Positions 7,079 through 14,856 of a stretch of DNA of 25,569 nucleotides are shown here, one piece after another. The notes under the pieces were generated by a model, which saw only the letters and a program-made list of their open reading frames with translations, was not told the DNA's origin and ran no database searches. How positions within the stretch are numbered: the first letter of the stretch is position 1; every line of letters starts with the position of its first letter. A program made the translations under genes and the position numbers. Source of the stretch: Elusimicrobiota bacterium (GTDB lineage: Bacteria; CAYTYR01; UBA6262); NCBI GenBank assembly GCA_003153935.1, contig PMCA01000006.1:22077-47645 (forward strand). Direction: 5' to 3'.

Positions 7079-7582
7079 GTGATTAATAATAGGCGAGGCT
7101 TTACGTTAGTGGAACTATTGATCGTCATAGTGATACTGGGCATCCTGGCGGCAATAGTGATCGCCCGGTTCGGCGGAGCTACCAGGGATAGTAAAGAAGC
7201 GAATCTGAAAGGTAACCTGCGAACCATCCGTTCAGCTCTAGAATCATATAAGGCTAATTCTCGCAGTAATTCTTATCCCTCAATATTAGATGACCTGTGG
7301 GAGGGGACTGCGGTAGATGTTGATAGTAAAACATTTCTGGAAAGGATCCCCGCTGATCCCTTCTTCCGCTTAAAGACGGTTTACCCAGTGACCTCGGGGG
7401 CTCCCCTGGACCCGGCCGATACTTTCATTGTCCGCAATTCCAAGATTACCGGCGGAGGCGGCTGGGCTTACGATTCCCGAGTGGGGCGCATATGTGCCAA
7501 TTACGATTCTGCAAACGACGCGGCTATCGTTGGTTTGCTACCGGAAGATTCCAGCTGGGGATTAAGATATAATATTTGGTAA
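7079..7582 (+). CDS. Type IV prepilin-like / type II secretion pseudopilin protein
   Basis: GTG at 7079 is chosen: GGAG at 7070-7073 is at correct spacing and the leader MINNRRG is then a typical seven-residue prepilin leader with Gly before the cleavage site. An upstream TTG at 7022 would give an unusual 26-residue leader. The mature 160-residue protein begins FTLVELLIVIVILGILAAIV with Glu at position 5. The remaining region has a long helix (residues about 30-60) with RTIRSALESYKAN, similar to the corresponding part of the first prepilin (IRSALSIYYGDN), and a GGGWAYDSRVG segment that parallels GGWAYLTPTG there. The two are diverged paralogues. A DUF481-type barrel starts 12 bases after the stop. 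Confidence 0.83.
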   Translation: MINNRRGFTLVELLIVIVILGILAAIVIARFGGATRDSKEANLKGNLRTIRSALESYKANSRSNSYPSILDDLWEGTAVDVDSKTFLERIPADPFFRLKTVYPVTSGAPLDPADTFIVRNSKITGGGGWAYDSRVGRICANYDSANDAAIVGLLPEDSSWGLRYNIW

Positions 7583-7594
7583 AGGAGCAGTAAT

Positions 7595-8332
7595 ATGAAA
7601 AAATTTATTACAATTATGATTTATTTGTCAATGCTGATACTATTAATCGCCCTGGTGGCGCAGGCCGCGGACGCGCCGGCCAAACCCTGGAAAGCGAACG
7701 CGGAGGTCTCTTTTGTCAATGCCAACGGTAACACTAAGGCAACAACGCTGTCGGCTAAAGGGAAATATAATTATGACTGGGCCAAGGACGGTCTGGAAGT
7801 CGAAGCCGGAGCTTTTAACACCACGAACCAGCAGGTAACTACTGCGGAGCAATATTTTGCCAGTGAAAGAGTGACCAGGAAGTGGACCGATAAAGACTAT
7901 CTGTTCGAGAAGATCCGCTGGGACAAGGACCGGTTCGCCGGGGTAAGAGACCGCTACGACATGGGTGTCGGCGAGGGCCGGCTGCTCCTGGATTTGGCCA
8001 AGGACAAACTGAATGCGGAGTTGGGAGCAGGATATATTACTGAAGATCATTATGATAGTATACCTAAATCCGAATATGCCACCGGCCGGGCTTATGCCAA
8101 GTACGTGCGTATATTGAGCGCCACTGCCACCGCCAGCCAGGATGTTGAATACCTGGCGGATTTAAAGAACAGTGATGCGTATAGAGTAACCGCGGAAACA
8201 GCGCTTATTGCCTCCATGTCCACGCATTTGTCACTAAAAACATCGTTTATAGTAAAGCATGTTAATAAGCCTCCGGCAGGGTTCTATAAGAACGACACTA
8301 TGTTACTGGTAACTCTCATTATTAACTATTAA
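7595..8332 (+). CDS. DUF481-type outer-membrane beta-barrel protein
   Basis: The 245-residue product has a signal peptide (about 1-25, ending AQAAD). The rest is alternating beta-strand sequence: KANAEVSFVNANGNTKATTL and LFEKIRWDKDRFAGVRDRYD are characteristic of DUF481 proteins (YdiY, 'salt-induced outer membrane protein'). It ends with an aromatic residue, as outer-membrane barrels usually do. AAAGGAG precedes the ATG. It sits between a prepilin gene and mscL with gaps of only 12 and 14 bases, so the three may be cotranscribed. Grouping with the mechanosensitive channel fits a role under osmotic change; function of the family is poorly known. Confidence 0.8.
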   Translation: MKKFITIMIYLSMLILLIALVAQAADAPAKPWKANAEVSFVNANGNTKATTLSAKGKYNYDWAKDGLEVEAGAFNTTNQQVTTAEQYFASERVTRKWTDKDYLFEKIRWDKDRFAGVRDRYDMGVGEGRLLLDLAKDKLNAELGAGYITEDHYDSIPKSEYATGRAYAKYVRILSATATASQDVEYLADLKNSDAYRVTAETALIASMSTHLSLKTSFIVKHVNKPPAGFYKNDTMLLVTLIINY

Positions 8333-8346
8333 TAACGGAGGGCAAA

Positions 8347-8802
8347 ATGTCAGTGTTAAAAGAGTTTAAAGATTTTGCCGTAAAAGGTAATGTCGTGGAC
8401 ATGGCGGTTGGTATAATTGTGGGTGCGTCCTTCGGCACTATTGTCAGTTCATTGGTGGCGGATGTATTAATGCCGCCTATCGGTTTATTAATGGGCCGGG
8501 TAGATTTTTCCAATCTATTCTTTACTCTCAAGGAAGGGCTGACAGTGGCCGGGCCTTATAGTTCCGTGGCCACCGCTAAAGCGGCAGGTGCCGTGACCAT
8601 TAATTACGGCCAGTTTTTGAACCAGATAATCAGCTTCGTGATAGTGGCTTTCGCCGTGTTCATTCTGGTCCACAACATCAACAAACTCAAGAAGCAGCCA
8701 GTTGCTGCCGCTCCTAACAACAAGAAATGCCCGTATTGCGCCACGGACATTCCGCTTACAGCGGTACGCTGCCCAAACTGCACTTCGGAACTTAAAGCTT
8801 AA
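8347..8802 (+). CDS. mscL: Large-conductance mechanosensitive channel MscL with C-terminal zinc ribbon
   Basis: The 151-residue product contains the whole MscL fold: KEFKDFAVKGNVVDMAVGII (amphipathic N-helix into TM1), a periplasmic loop and TM2 (about 97-118). MscL opens under membrane tension to release solutes after hypo-osmotic shock. An added cytoplasmic tail carries four cysteines (128, 131, 142, 145) in CPYC-x10-CPNC, a small zinc ribbon; many MscL proteins have such a tail and E. coli MscL does not. CGGAGGG gives a good ribosome site. It is the third gene after a prepilin and a DUF481 barrel. Confidence 0.95.
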   Translation: MSVLKEFKDFAVKGNVVDMAVGIIVGASFGTIVSSLVADVLMPPIGLLMGRVDFSNLFFTLKEGLTVAGPYSSVATAKAAGAVTINYGQFLNQIISFVIVAFAVFILVHNINKLKKQPVAAAPNNKKCPYCATDIPLTAVRCPNCTSELKA

Positions 8803-8864
8803 TGCTTGAACACTCTAAGCAACCTTTTGGATATCGATGACGAGGAATAGGCGAGGTAAATTTT

Positions 8865-9095
8865 ATGGCCGATAATTACGGTTCGCAACAATTAGACGAG
8901 ATAATGACGCGGCTAAGCATAACCAATTCGGATATTGTCAACGCGTCAACGGAGCAGTTGACGCATAAAATGGTGCAAAAGGGTCGCAAAGGGCGGCGTC
9001 TCACGCCGCATATCAAGCAGAAGATCGCCAACGCCCTGAACGCTTGCCAGAAGGAGCAGTTGTTTACCATCAGGGACCTGTTCAATTATGGATGA
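8865..9095 (+). CDS. Small helical, possibly DNA-binding protein
   Basis: The 76-residue product is not assigned to a family. The ATG follows GCGAGG. The sequence is helical and strongly basic in the middle: LDEIMTRLSITNSDIVNAS, then LTHKMVQKGRKGRRLTPHIKQKIANALN, which resembles the recognition-helix region of Xre/LacI-type helix-turn-helix proteins (RLTPxxKxKIxxALN). It could be a small transcription factor or nucleic-acid-binding protein. Its stop codon overlaps the beginning of the next reading frame and the next gene's Shine-Dalgarno follows within two bases, so the two are probably coupled. Confidence 0.65.
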   Translation: MADNYGSQQLDEIMTRLSITNSDIVNASTEQLTHKMVQKGRKGRRLTPHIKQKIANALNACQKEQLFTIRDLFNYG

Positions 9096-9108
9096 TAAAG
9101 GAGGTAAT

Positions 9109-9603
9109 TTGGAGACGAAACAACCGCACAGGTTTAGTTTGCAGAAATATATCTTCGGCGCGACCTCGGCTATTATCACTAATCTGGCCATAGTGACAGG
9201 ATTGCACAGTTCCCCTAACGCCAAAACCAGTATTATCGGGAGCTTGATGGTTATCGCTCTGGCGGATAATATTTCCGATTCACTGGGTATCCATATTTAC
9301 CAGGAGACCGAAGACATCCAGAAAAAAGAGGTCTGGATAGGAACTTTTACCAATTTCTTTGCCCGATTGCTGGTTTCTTTCGGGTTCATACTGATAGTGT
9401 TATTACTCCCCGTAGAAATGGCCGTCAGGGTCTCAATCATCTACGGCTTAGTAACTTTGGGTCTCTTTAGTTATTTGATCGCCAAAAGGAAAGGGCTTAA
9501 TCCTGTTTCTGCTATATTTGAGCATATTATCATCGCCACCGTTGTGATAATAATCAGTAAATATCTTGGCGAATGGATCATTAGCCATTTACATTATCTT
9601 TAA
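9109..9603 (+). CDS. VIT1/CCC1-like membrane protein
   Basis: AAAGGAGG at 9097-9104 sits four bases before a TTG at 9109, which is preferred over the in-frame ATG at 9088 that lies before the ribosome site and inside the previous gene. The 164-residue product has about four membrane helices. Helix one contains SAIITNLAIVTGL and helix two MVIALADNISDSLGIHIYQETE, matching the first two helices of VIT1/CCC1 proteins (vacuolar-type Fe/Mn transporters), where acidic residues bind metal. It is shorter than the usual five-helix form. Metal transport is a reasonable but unproven guess. Confidence 0.6.
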   Translation: METKQPHRFSLQKYIFGATSAIITNLAIVTGLHSSPNAKTSIIGSLMVIALADNISDSLGIHIYQETEDIQKKEVWIGTFTNFFARLLVSFGFILIVLLLPVEMAVRVSIIYGLVTLGLFSYLIAKRKGLNPVSAIFEHIIIATVVIIISKYLGEWIISHLHYL

Positions 9604-9630
9604 ACCATAATAAATCAAATGCAGTTGAAA

Positions 9631-9658
9631 CCCGCGGGTTATCTGCGGGCTTTTTTTA
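9631..9658 (+). terminator. Intrinsic terminator after the VIT-like gene
   Basis: CCCGCG (9631-9636) pairs with TGCGGG (9644-9649) with one G-T pair, followed by C and seven T. The composite promoter element begins a few bases later. Confidence 0.82.
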
Positions 9659-9671
9659 TTTATGTAGAAAA

Positions 9672-9727
9672 AAGTCAGAATAAAGCGGAATCAGCCGCTT
9701 GTAAAATATAGGTAAATAATGCAAAAT
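9672..9727 (+). promoter_or_regulatory. Composite promoter element, copy 3 (polyphosphate operon)
   Basis: AAGTCA at 9672-9677, 16 bases ending in CGGAATCA, GCC at 9694-9696, two bases, TTGTAA at 9699-9704, 17 bases, CAAAAT at 9722-9727. The upstream half is almost identical to copy 4, matching even through the preceding T-tract and ATGTAGAAAA. It lies just before a second promoter, so the operon may have tandem promoters. Confidence 0.68.
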
Positions 9728-9731
9728 GGGG

Positions 9732-9761
9732 TTGACACAAGGCGTCCAGGGGGTCTATAAA
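9732..9761 (+). promoter_or_regulatory. Sigma-70-type promoter of the polyphosphate operon
   Basis: Perfect TTGACA at 9732-9737, 18-base G-rich spacer, TATAAA at 9756-9761. It is five bases after copy 3 of the composite element. Confidence 0.75.
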
Positions 9762-9783
9762 TATAATAGGGGGAGATAAAATC

Positions 9784-9814
9784 AAAGCAACCCGGTAAGA
9801 TAGGGTGGCTTTTT
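9784..9814 (+). terminator. Terminator-like hairpin in the leader of the polyphosphate operon
   Basis: AAAGCAACCC (9784-9793) pairs with GGGTGGCTTT (9803-9812) except for one A-G mismatch, followed by TTTTT from 9810. It lies between the promoters and the first gene, so if it works it would attenuate the operon. Confidence 0.5.
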
Positions 9815-9852
9815 GCGCTTTTTGAATAAGGTTTTTCCCTTAAGGAGCAGTT

Positions 9853-10368
9853 ATGAAACATCTTTACCTGGTTAGACACGCTAAATCCAGCAAGGATATT
9901 CCCGATATTACTGATATAGAGCGGCCCTTGAACAAACGGGGCTTAAGAGATTCCCGGCTAATGGGCCGGCGTTTGAAAAAAAAGGGAATAACCGTAGACG
10001 CCATTTACTCCAGCCCGGCTAAAAGGGCTTTGGCCACCGCCAAACGCTTAGCGGAGGAGATAGGGGTTCCCCGCCGGGATATAGTGACAGTAAAATCCCT
10101 GTACCGGGCCAATGTCCTGAAGTTGATGGCGGCCATTAAGCAAATCGCTGACACCGCGGAAACAGCCATGATATTCGGCCATAACCCTGAGTTTCTTAAC
10201 CTGGCTAACTACCTGACCCCGCGCCTGATCGTAAAATTTCCCACCAGTGGTGTTTTAGGCGTGGATTTTAACGTAAATTCATGGAAAAAAGTAACGAGAA
10301 AAAGCGGCCGGGTAGCGTTTTTTGACTATCCCAAGAAAAAAAATAAACCACCCAAGGAACTACTATGA
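9853..10368 (+). CDS. sixA: SixA-type phosphohistidine phosphatase (histidine phosphatase family)
   Basis: The 171-residue product starts with LYLVRHAKSS (His9 is the phospho-accepting residue of the RHG motif) and has YSSPAKRALATAKRL and FGHNPEF in the order expected for the SixA branch of the phosphoglycerate-mutase-like fold. SixA proteins remove phosphate from phosphohistidine on proteins. AAGGAG precedes the ATG. The stop overlaps the start of the ppx/gppA gene (ATGA). SixA next to ppx, ppk1 and CHAD is common, so the physiological substrate may relate to phosphate or polyphosphate metabolism. A KKKNKPPK tail is basic. Confidence 0.88.
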   Translation: MKHLYLVRHAKSSKDIPDITDIERPLNKRGLRDSRLMGRRLKKKGITVDAIYSSPAKRALATAKRLAEEIGVPRRDIVTVKSLYRANVLKLMAAIKQIADTAETAMIFGHNPEFLNLANYLTPRLIVKFPTSGVLGVDFNVNSWKKVTRKSGRVAFFDYPKKKNKPPKELL

Positions 10369-11918
10369 AAGAAAAAGATCCCCTCAGAGCGGCAGTGCTG
10401 GATATCGGCACCCATTCCATCAAACTGCTGATAGCGGAAGAACACGAAGGCGATATAAAGATATTGGAATCGCTGAAGAATTTACTGCCTTTAGGTAACG
10501 ACACGTTTTTTAAGGACCGTATCAGCCAGGAAACGATCAATCGGACCGTGGCGATACTGGAGAAATACAGCGAGAAACTGAAGGAATACTCGATCACCAG
10601 TGTGAAGGCTATAGCTACCACCGCGGTTCGCGAAGCGGAGAACCGAGCCATGTTCGTTGATACCATCTACCGCCGGACCGGTTTTAATATAGAGGTCCTG
10701 ACCGTGGGTGACGTCATCTATTACATCGACGCTTACCTGCACAAAAAACTAAAGGATAAGTACCCTCTGCATGAAAAGAACGTACTGATCGCGGAACTAG
10801 GGGCCGGCAGTCTGGATATCTCGGTCATGGCCCAGGGTTACACTTTGATGAATATCGGGCTGCCACTTGGCACTATGCGCATCCGGCAGCTATTAAGCAA
10901 ACTGGACGGCAGTCTGCTCGAGAATTACGAAGCCGCTACGGAAAACACGGATAACGAATTTGATTACCTGAAACGGGAAATGCCGCCGATAAACATTGAC
11001 GATATTATCCTGATCGATGAAACTTATGCCGCGTTCTTGCCTCAAATAATGTCCACTAACAAACCACCGGAGGCTTTCTTTAAACTGGGCGAAGCCGATA
11101 TCAGCGTGCTTTTAGGCAAGCTGACGGACCGGAAGATCGAAGATATCGCCAGCGAATACAAAATCCCCCTGGAAACTGCGGATACTTTTCCCGGCTACGC
11201 CATAATCCTGACCACTTTCGTGCGACTCAGCCAGAATAAGAATATTTACATACTGGAAGTGTCGCTGGCTGAGGCGGTGCTGGCCGACCTGATCCTGGAC
11301 TTCGATATTTCCCCGAAATACAACAAAACCAATCAGCTGATATCCATCGCCACCTCGATCTGCCGCAAATTCAACACCGATATGCAGCACGTGCAGAAAG
11401 TCGCGGAACTGTCGGACATCCTGTTCGACAATTTCAAGGAAACACTGGGTCTCAAGAAATCCGATTCTCTTTATCTTTTGCTCGCCGCCTACCTGCATGA
11501 CGTCGGGATGTTTCTCTACAATCGGGCGCATCACAAACACAGCGAATACCTTATCTCCAACCTTAATCTGTTCCGTCTTACGGAAGAGGAGATCAAGGTC
11601 ATCGCCTGTATCGGTCGCTACCATCGTAAGGGAGCGCCGGCCAGAAGCCATCTCCTGTACAACGCCCTGCCGAAGGATAAGCAGGTGCTGGTGCAAAAGT
11701 TAAGTTCTATCCTGCGCATAGCCAACGCGCTGGACCGCTCGCATAAGCAAAAGGTTAAAAAAATGGATATCAAATTTAACCGCAGCCAGGATATAACCTT
11801 AACCGTGGTGGTGGAAGCGAACTTTATCCTGGAAAAAGTAGATTTTACAGAGAAAAAAGAAATGTTTGAAGAGATCTCCGGTAATAAGATCAATCTAAAA
11901 ATACAGCACGCGGAATGA
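10365..11918 (+). CDS. ppx: Exopolyphosphatase / guanosine pentaphosphatase (Ppx/GppA) with HD domain
   Basis: Of its 517 residues, the first 300 or so form the actin-like ASKHA fold: AAVLDIGTHSIKLLIAE (phosphate loop 1, residues 9-25), IATTAVREAENR, and the second phosphate loop VLIAELGAGSLDISVM (about 140-155). The C-terminal part is HD-like, with AYLHDVGMFLYNRAHHKHSEYL near residue 380, as in long Ppx/GppA enzymes. It should hydrolyse the ends of inorganic polyphosphate and perhaps pppGpp. It overlaps sixA by four bases and is followed six bases later by ppk1, so synthesis and breakdown of polyphosphate are in one operon. Which substrate dominates cannot be told from sequence. Confidence 0.9.
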   Translation: MKEKDPLRAAVLDIGTHSIKLLIAEEHEGDIKILESLKNLLPLGNDTFFKDRISQETINRTVAILEKYSEKLKEYSITSVKAIATTAVREAENRAMFVDTIYRRTGFNIEVLTVGDVIYYIDAYLHKKLKDKYPLHEKNVLIAELGAGSLDISVMAQGYTLMNIGLPLGTMRIRQLLSKLDGSLLENYEAATENTDNEFDYLKREMPPINIDDIILIDETYAAFLPQIMSTNKPPEAFFKLGEADISVLLGKLTDRKIEDIASEYKIPLETADTFPGYAIILTTFVRLSQNKNIYILEVSLAEAVLADLILDFDISPKYNKTNQLISIATSICRKFNTDMQHVQKVAELSDILFDNFKETLGLKKSDSLYLLLAAYLHDVGMFLYNRAHHKHSEYLISNLNLFRLTEEEIKVIACIGRYHRKGAPARSHLLYNALPKDKQVLVQKLSSILRIANALDRSHKQKVKKMDIKFNRSQDITLTVVVEANFILEKVDFTEKKEMFEEISGNKINLKIQHAE

Positions 11919-11924
11919 GGACCT

Positions 11925-13958
11925 GTGGTTAAAGGCCAAAAGGACCCAAAAGAAATATATATACATCGCGACCTGAGCTGGCTGGCTTTTAACGAGCGCG
12001 TGCTGGCTGAGGCCTGTGACCGGAACAATCCGCTGCTGGAACGGCTGCGGTTCCTCAGTATCGCCGCCAGCAATCTGGACGAATTTTTCACCGTCCGGGT
12101 GGCGGGTTTAAAGAGGCTTCTGGCCGCCGGGTATAATCGTAAGGATGATTTCGGCTATTATCCGCCGGAACTGGCTGAGGGTATACGGACCAAAGTGGAG
12201 GCCTTGATCGCCAAACTATATTCAGTTTACCAGGGGGATATCAGCGCGGACCTGACCAGGAACAAGATCTTTATTCTCAAATACGAGCAGCTTAACCCTG
12301 AGCAAAAGAAGGCGGCGAAAAAATATTTTGAAACGACCTTATTCCCTATAATCACGCCGATGGCCGTGGACCAGGGCCATCCTTTCCCGGTGTTACATTC
12401 CAAGACTAACGCTTTCGCTATCCAGCTGAGTCGCGGTGACAACTCGTACCTGGCGGTTATCGTCATCCCTAAATCGGTCCCGAGGCTTTACCGGCTGCCT
12501 TCGGAAAAAGATGAGAACTGTTTCATCTTCATTGATGACCTGATCCGCAACAATATGGAAGCTTTTTTCCGGGGTTACAAACTGCTTAATAATTTTGCCT
12601 TCAGGATTATCCGCGACAGCGAGCTCTCTCTGCAGGAAGACTACGCGCCGGACTTATTGAAAGCCATCGAAGGTGAAATTAAAAAACGGCCGAAAGCCAA
12701 CGTGGTTGGTCTGCAGGTAGAAAAAAGCGGCTACGCGGAACTACTGGAACTGCTCCAGGCAAACCTGGATTTTCCCCCAGAGGAGATACTTTCTATCTCG
12801 GGCGATCTTGACCTGTCTTCACTGGCTGAATTGCCCGCTCAGGTGGTTAAGCCGGAATTATCATATCGCAGTTACACACCGGCCAAACTGGAATATGAGA
12901 ATATATTTGATAAGGTAAAAGAAGGCGATTTTCTCTTGCACCTGCCTTATCAATCTTTCCAGCCTACGGTGGACTTAATCCAGGCCGCGGCGGCGGACAA
13001 AGACGTATTGGCCATTAAGATGACGCTTTACCGCACGAATGAAGATTCGGCCATAGTCCGGGCTCTGGCGAAGGCGGCCAAGAACAAGAAGCAGGTAACA
13101 GTCTTTGTGGAATTGAAGGCGCGCTTTGACGAAGAGAAAAATATTGAATGGACCCGGGACCTGGAAGCAGCCGGCTGTCATGTGATTTACGGGATACCGG
13201 GAATGAAGATTCATTCCAAAATGGCTCTGATAGTCAGGAAAGAGGAAGGTCGCATCCACCGTTATGTGCACTTATCCACCGGTAATTATAACGAAATTAC
13301 CGCCCGGGTTTATACCGATATCGGCTATTTCACCGAGAGCGATGATTTTGCTATGGACATAGCGGATATTTTTAATGTCATCACCGGGTATTCCCTGCCC
13401 GGCCGCTGGAAGAAAATAGTGGCCTCCCCGCATGACCTGCGCAAATATTTATTTGAGTTGATCGACAAGGAGATCGATTTCCAGAAAAAGTACAAGAACG
13501 GCGCCATCTTTGCCAAAATGAACTCCCTGGAAGACACGCAGATGATCGACAAACTGTATGAGGCTTCAGCCGCGGGAGTTAAGATCAAGTTGATCGTTCG
13601 CGGGATATGCTGCCTGATGCCTGGAGTCAAGGGCCTGAGCGATAATATAGAGGTTAAGAGCATCGTGGGCCGTTTCCTGGAACACTCCCGGATCTTCATG
13701 TTTCATAATAATTCGTCTCCCCGGACTTTCCTCTCCTCCGCCGATTGGATGGGACGCAATTTTGACCGCAGGATAGAGCTTCTTTTCGAAGTAACCAGGA
13801 AGGACCTGAATGAGCACATGAGTTCGATCCTGGATGAATACTGGCGGGATAACCTCAAAGCCTATCGGCTTGATTCCGCCGGGCAGTATATCCGCTCCAA
13901 ACCGGAAGATAAAGCCTTCAACGCGCAGGAAAATCTCATCGAACATTATGCGAAATAA
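11925..13958 (+). CDS. ppk1: Polyphosphate kinase 1
   Basis: GTG start at 11925 after GAGGA; 677 residues, normal for PPK1. The N-terminal domain opens with YIHRDLSWLAFNERVLAEA, and RFLSIAASNLDEFFTVRVAG follows. The two PLD-like catalytic domains contain LAIKMTLYRTNEDSAIVRAL, the catalytic-histidine motif GMKIHSKMAL (His430) and SADWMGRNFDRRIELLFEV. The enzyme moves the gamma phosphate of ATP onto polyphosphate, reversibly, at the membrane periphery. It is between ppx and a CHAD gene that overlaps its 3' end. Confidence 0.97.
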   Translation: MVKGQKDPKEIYIHRDLSWLAFNERVLAEACDRNNPLLERLRFLSIAASNLDEFFTVRVAGLKRLLAAGYNRKDDFGYYPPELAEGIRTKVEALIAKLYSVYQGDISADLTRNKIFILKYEQLNPEQKKAAKKYFETTLFPIITPMAVDQGHPFPVLHSKTNAFAIQLSRGDNSYLAVIVIPKSVPRLYRLPSEKDENCFIFIDDLIRNNMEAFFRGYKLLNNFAFRIIRDSELSLQEDYAPDLLKAIEGEIKKRPKANVVGLQVEKSGYAELLELLQANLDFPPEEILSISGDLDLSSLAELPAQVVKPELSYRSYTPAKLEYENIFDKVKEGDFLLHLPYQSFQPTVDLIQAAAADKDVLAIKMTLYRTNEDSAIVRALAKAAKNKKQVTVFVELKARFDEEKNIEWTRDLEAAGCHVIYGIPGMKIHSKMALIVRKEEGRIHRYVHLSTGNYNEITARVYTDIGYFTESDDFAMDIADIFNVITGYSLPGRWKKIVASPHDLRKYLFELIDKEIDFQKKYKNGAIFAKMNSLEDTQMIDKLYEASAAGVKIKLIVRGICCLMPGVKGLSDNIEVKSIVGRFLEHSRIFMFHNNSSPRTFLSSADWMGRNFDRRIELLFEVTRKDLNEHMSSILDEYWRDNLKAYRLDSAGQYIRSKPEDKAFNAQENLIEHYAK

Positions 13959-14856
13959 TAAACCAGACCTGTATGAATACGCGCCAGAAATCCTTTCCCG
14001 CTATCTTAAGCATTTCTTGCGGGAGCGTAAAGCTGTGTGCCGGCAAGAGGGGATAGAGTCGCTGCACCGGATGCGCGTGGCTTCCCGGCGTCTGCGCGCG
14101 GCCCTGAGCGTTTTTCAGGAGATCCTGCCCGCGGGGAAAGTTAAAGGATGGCGCTGCGAGGTACGCCGGATCGGGCGCACGCTGGGACAGGGCCGGCAGA
14201 TTGATATCCAGATCAGATATCTGGAAAAGGCCGGTGAGGAATTAGAACCGGCTACGCACGGCGCGAATATACGGTTTATGATCAGGTTATTGGACAAAAG
14301 AAGAAAGGAAATACAAAAGCAAATTAAGCTCGTGTTGAACAAGAATAGGATGAAGAGAAGATTCTCCGGGTTAAAGTCCGGGATCGAGGGGCTAGGGGCA
14401 GGAGATAATATAAACGCTGGCGCCGCCTTTACCGCTCACCGCCGGGGTGTGATAATAAAAAGGATCAATCTGGTGCGGAGTTTGCGGTCTTATGTGCATG
14501 ATCCCGCTAACGCTAAAGAACTTCACCTGCTGCGCATCGCGGCTAAGAACCTGCGCTACACATTGGAAATTTTCCGGCCCTGGTACGGCCGAAAAGTTGA
14601 CAGATATATCCGGTCCAGCCGGGATATCCAGGATGTACTGGGAGATTTCCGCGAGCTTGATGTCTTGTTAGAGTTTTTGTCAGAGGTTGGTCGGCTGCGC
14701 AGGCAAGATAATAGTTTCAGGGAAACGGTAGAGCATTTGGCGGGAAACTACGATGTCTTACGTAAAAACACCTATTTGGAATTTAGCCGGCTCTGGGAGC
14801 GAACACCTTTTGCCAGGGCTACACCGCCTAAGATCACCGCATCGTCTCCCAGTTGA
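13948..14856 (+). CDS. CHAD-domain protein (polyphosphate-binding)
   Basis: The ATG at 13948 overlaps the last codons of ppk1 by 11 bases; longer in-frame starts would lie deeper in ppk1. The 302-residue product is an all-helical CHAD domain: HRMRVASRRLRAALSVFQE in the first half and LHLLRIAAKNLRYTLEIFRP followed by DIQDVLGDFRELDVL in the second, the repeated conserved histidine/arginine helices that line the basic pore. CHAD proteins bind inorganic polyphosphate and localise to granules. Being the last gene of the sixA-ppx-ppk1 operon fits this exactly. Its 3' end overlaps the convergent sugar kinase gene by 85 bases. Confidence 0.92.
   Translation: MRNNKPDLYEYAPEILSRYLKHFLRERKAVCRQEGIESLHRMRVASRRLRAALSVFQEILPAGKVKGWRCEVRRIGRTLGQGRQIDIQIRYLEKAGEELEPATHGANIRFMIRLLDKRRKEIQKQIKLVLNKNRMKRRFSGLKSGIEGLGAGDNINAGAAFTAHRRGVIIKRINLVRSLRSYVHDPANAKELHLLRIAAKNLRYTLEIFRPWYGRKVDRYIRSSRDIQDVLGDFRELDVLLEFLSEVGRLRRQDNSFRETVEHLAGNYDVLRKNTYLEFSRLWERTPFARATPPKITASSPS

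Noticed and set aside
9672-9693. Pho box
   Set aside because: The tempting link to phosphate genes fails, since PhoB sites are TGTCA-like direct repeats 11 bases apart and here the repeat distance is 16.
9784-9814. Similarity of the leader to a cyclic-di-GMP (GEMM) riboswitch
   Set aside because: A few short stretches resemble it, but the two-helix scaffold and tetraloop receptor are not present and the leader is too short.
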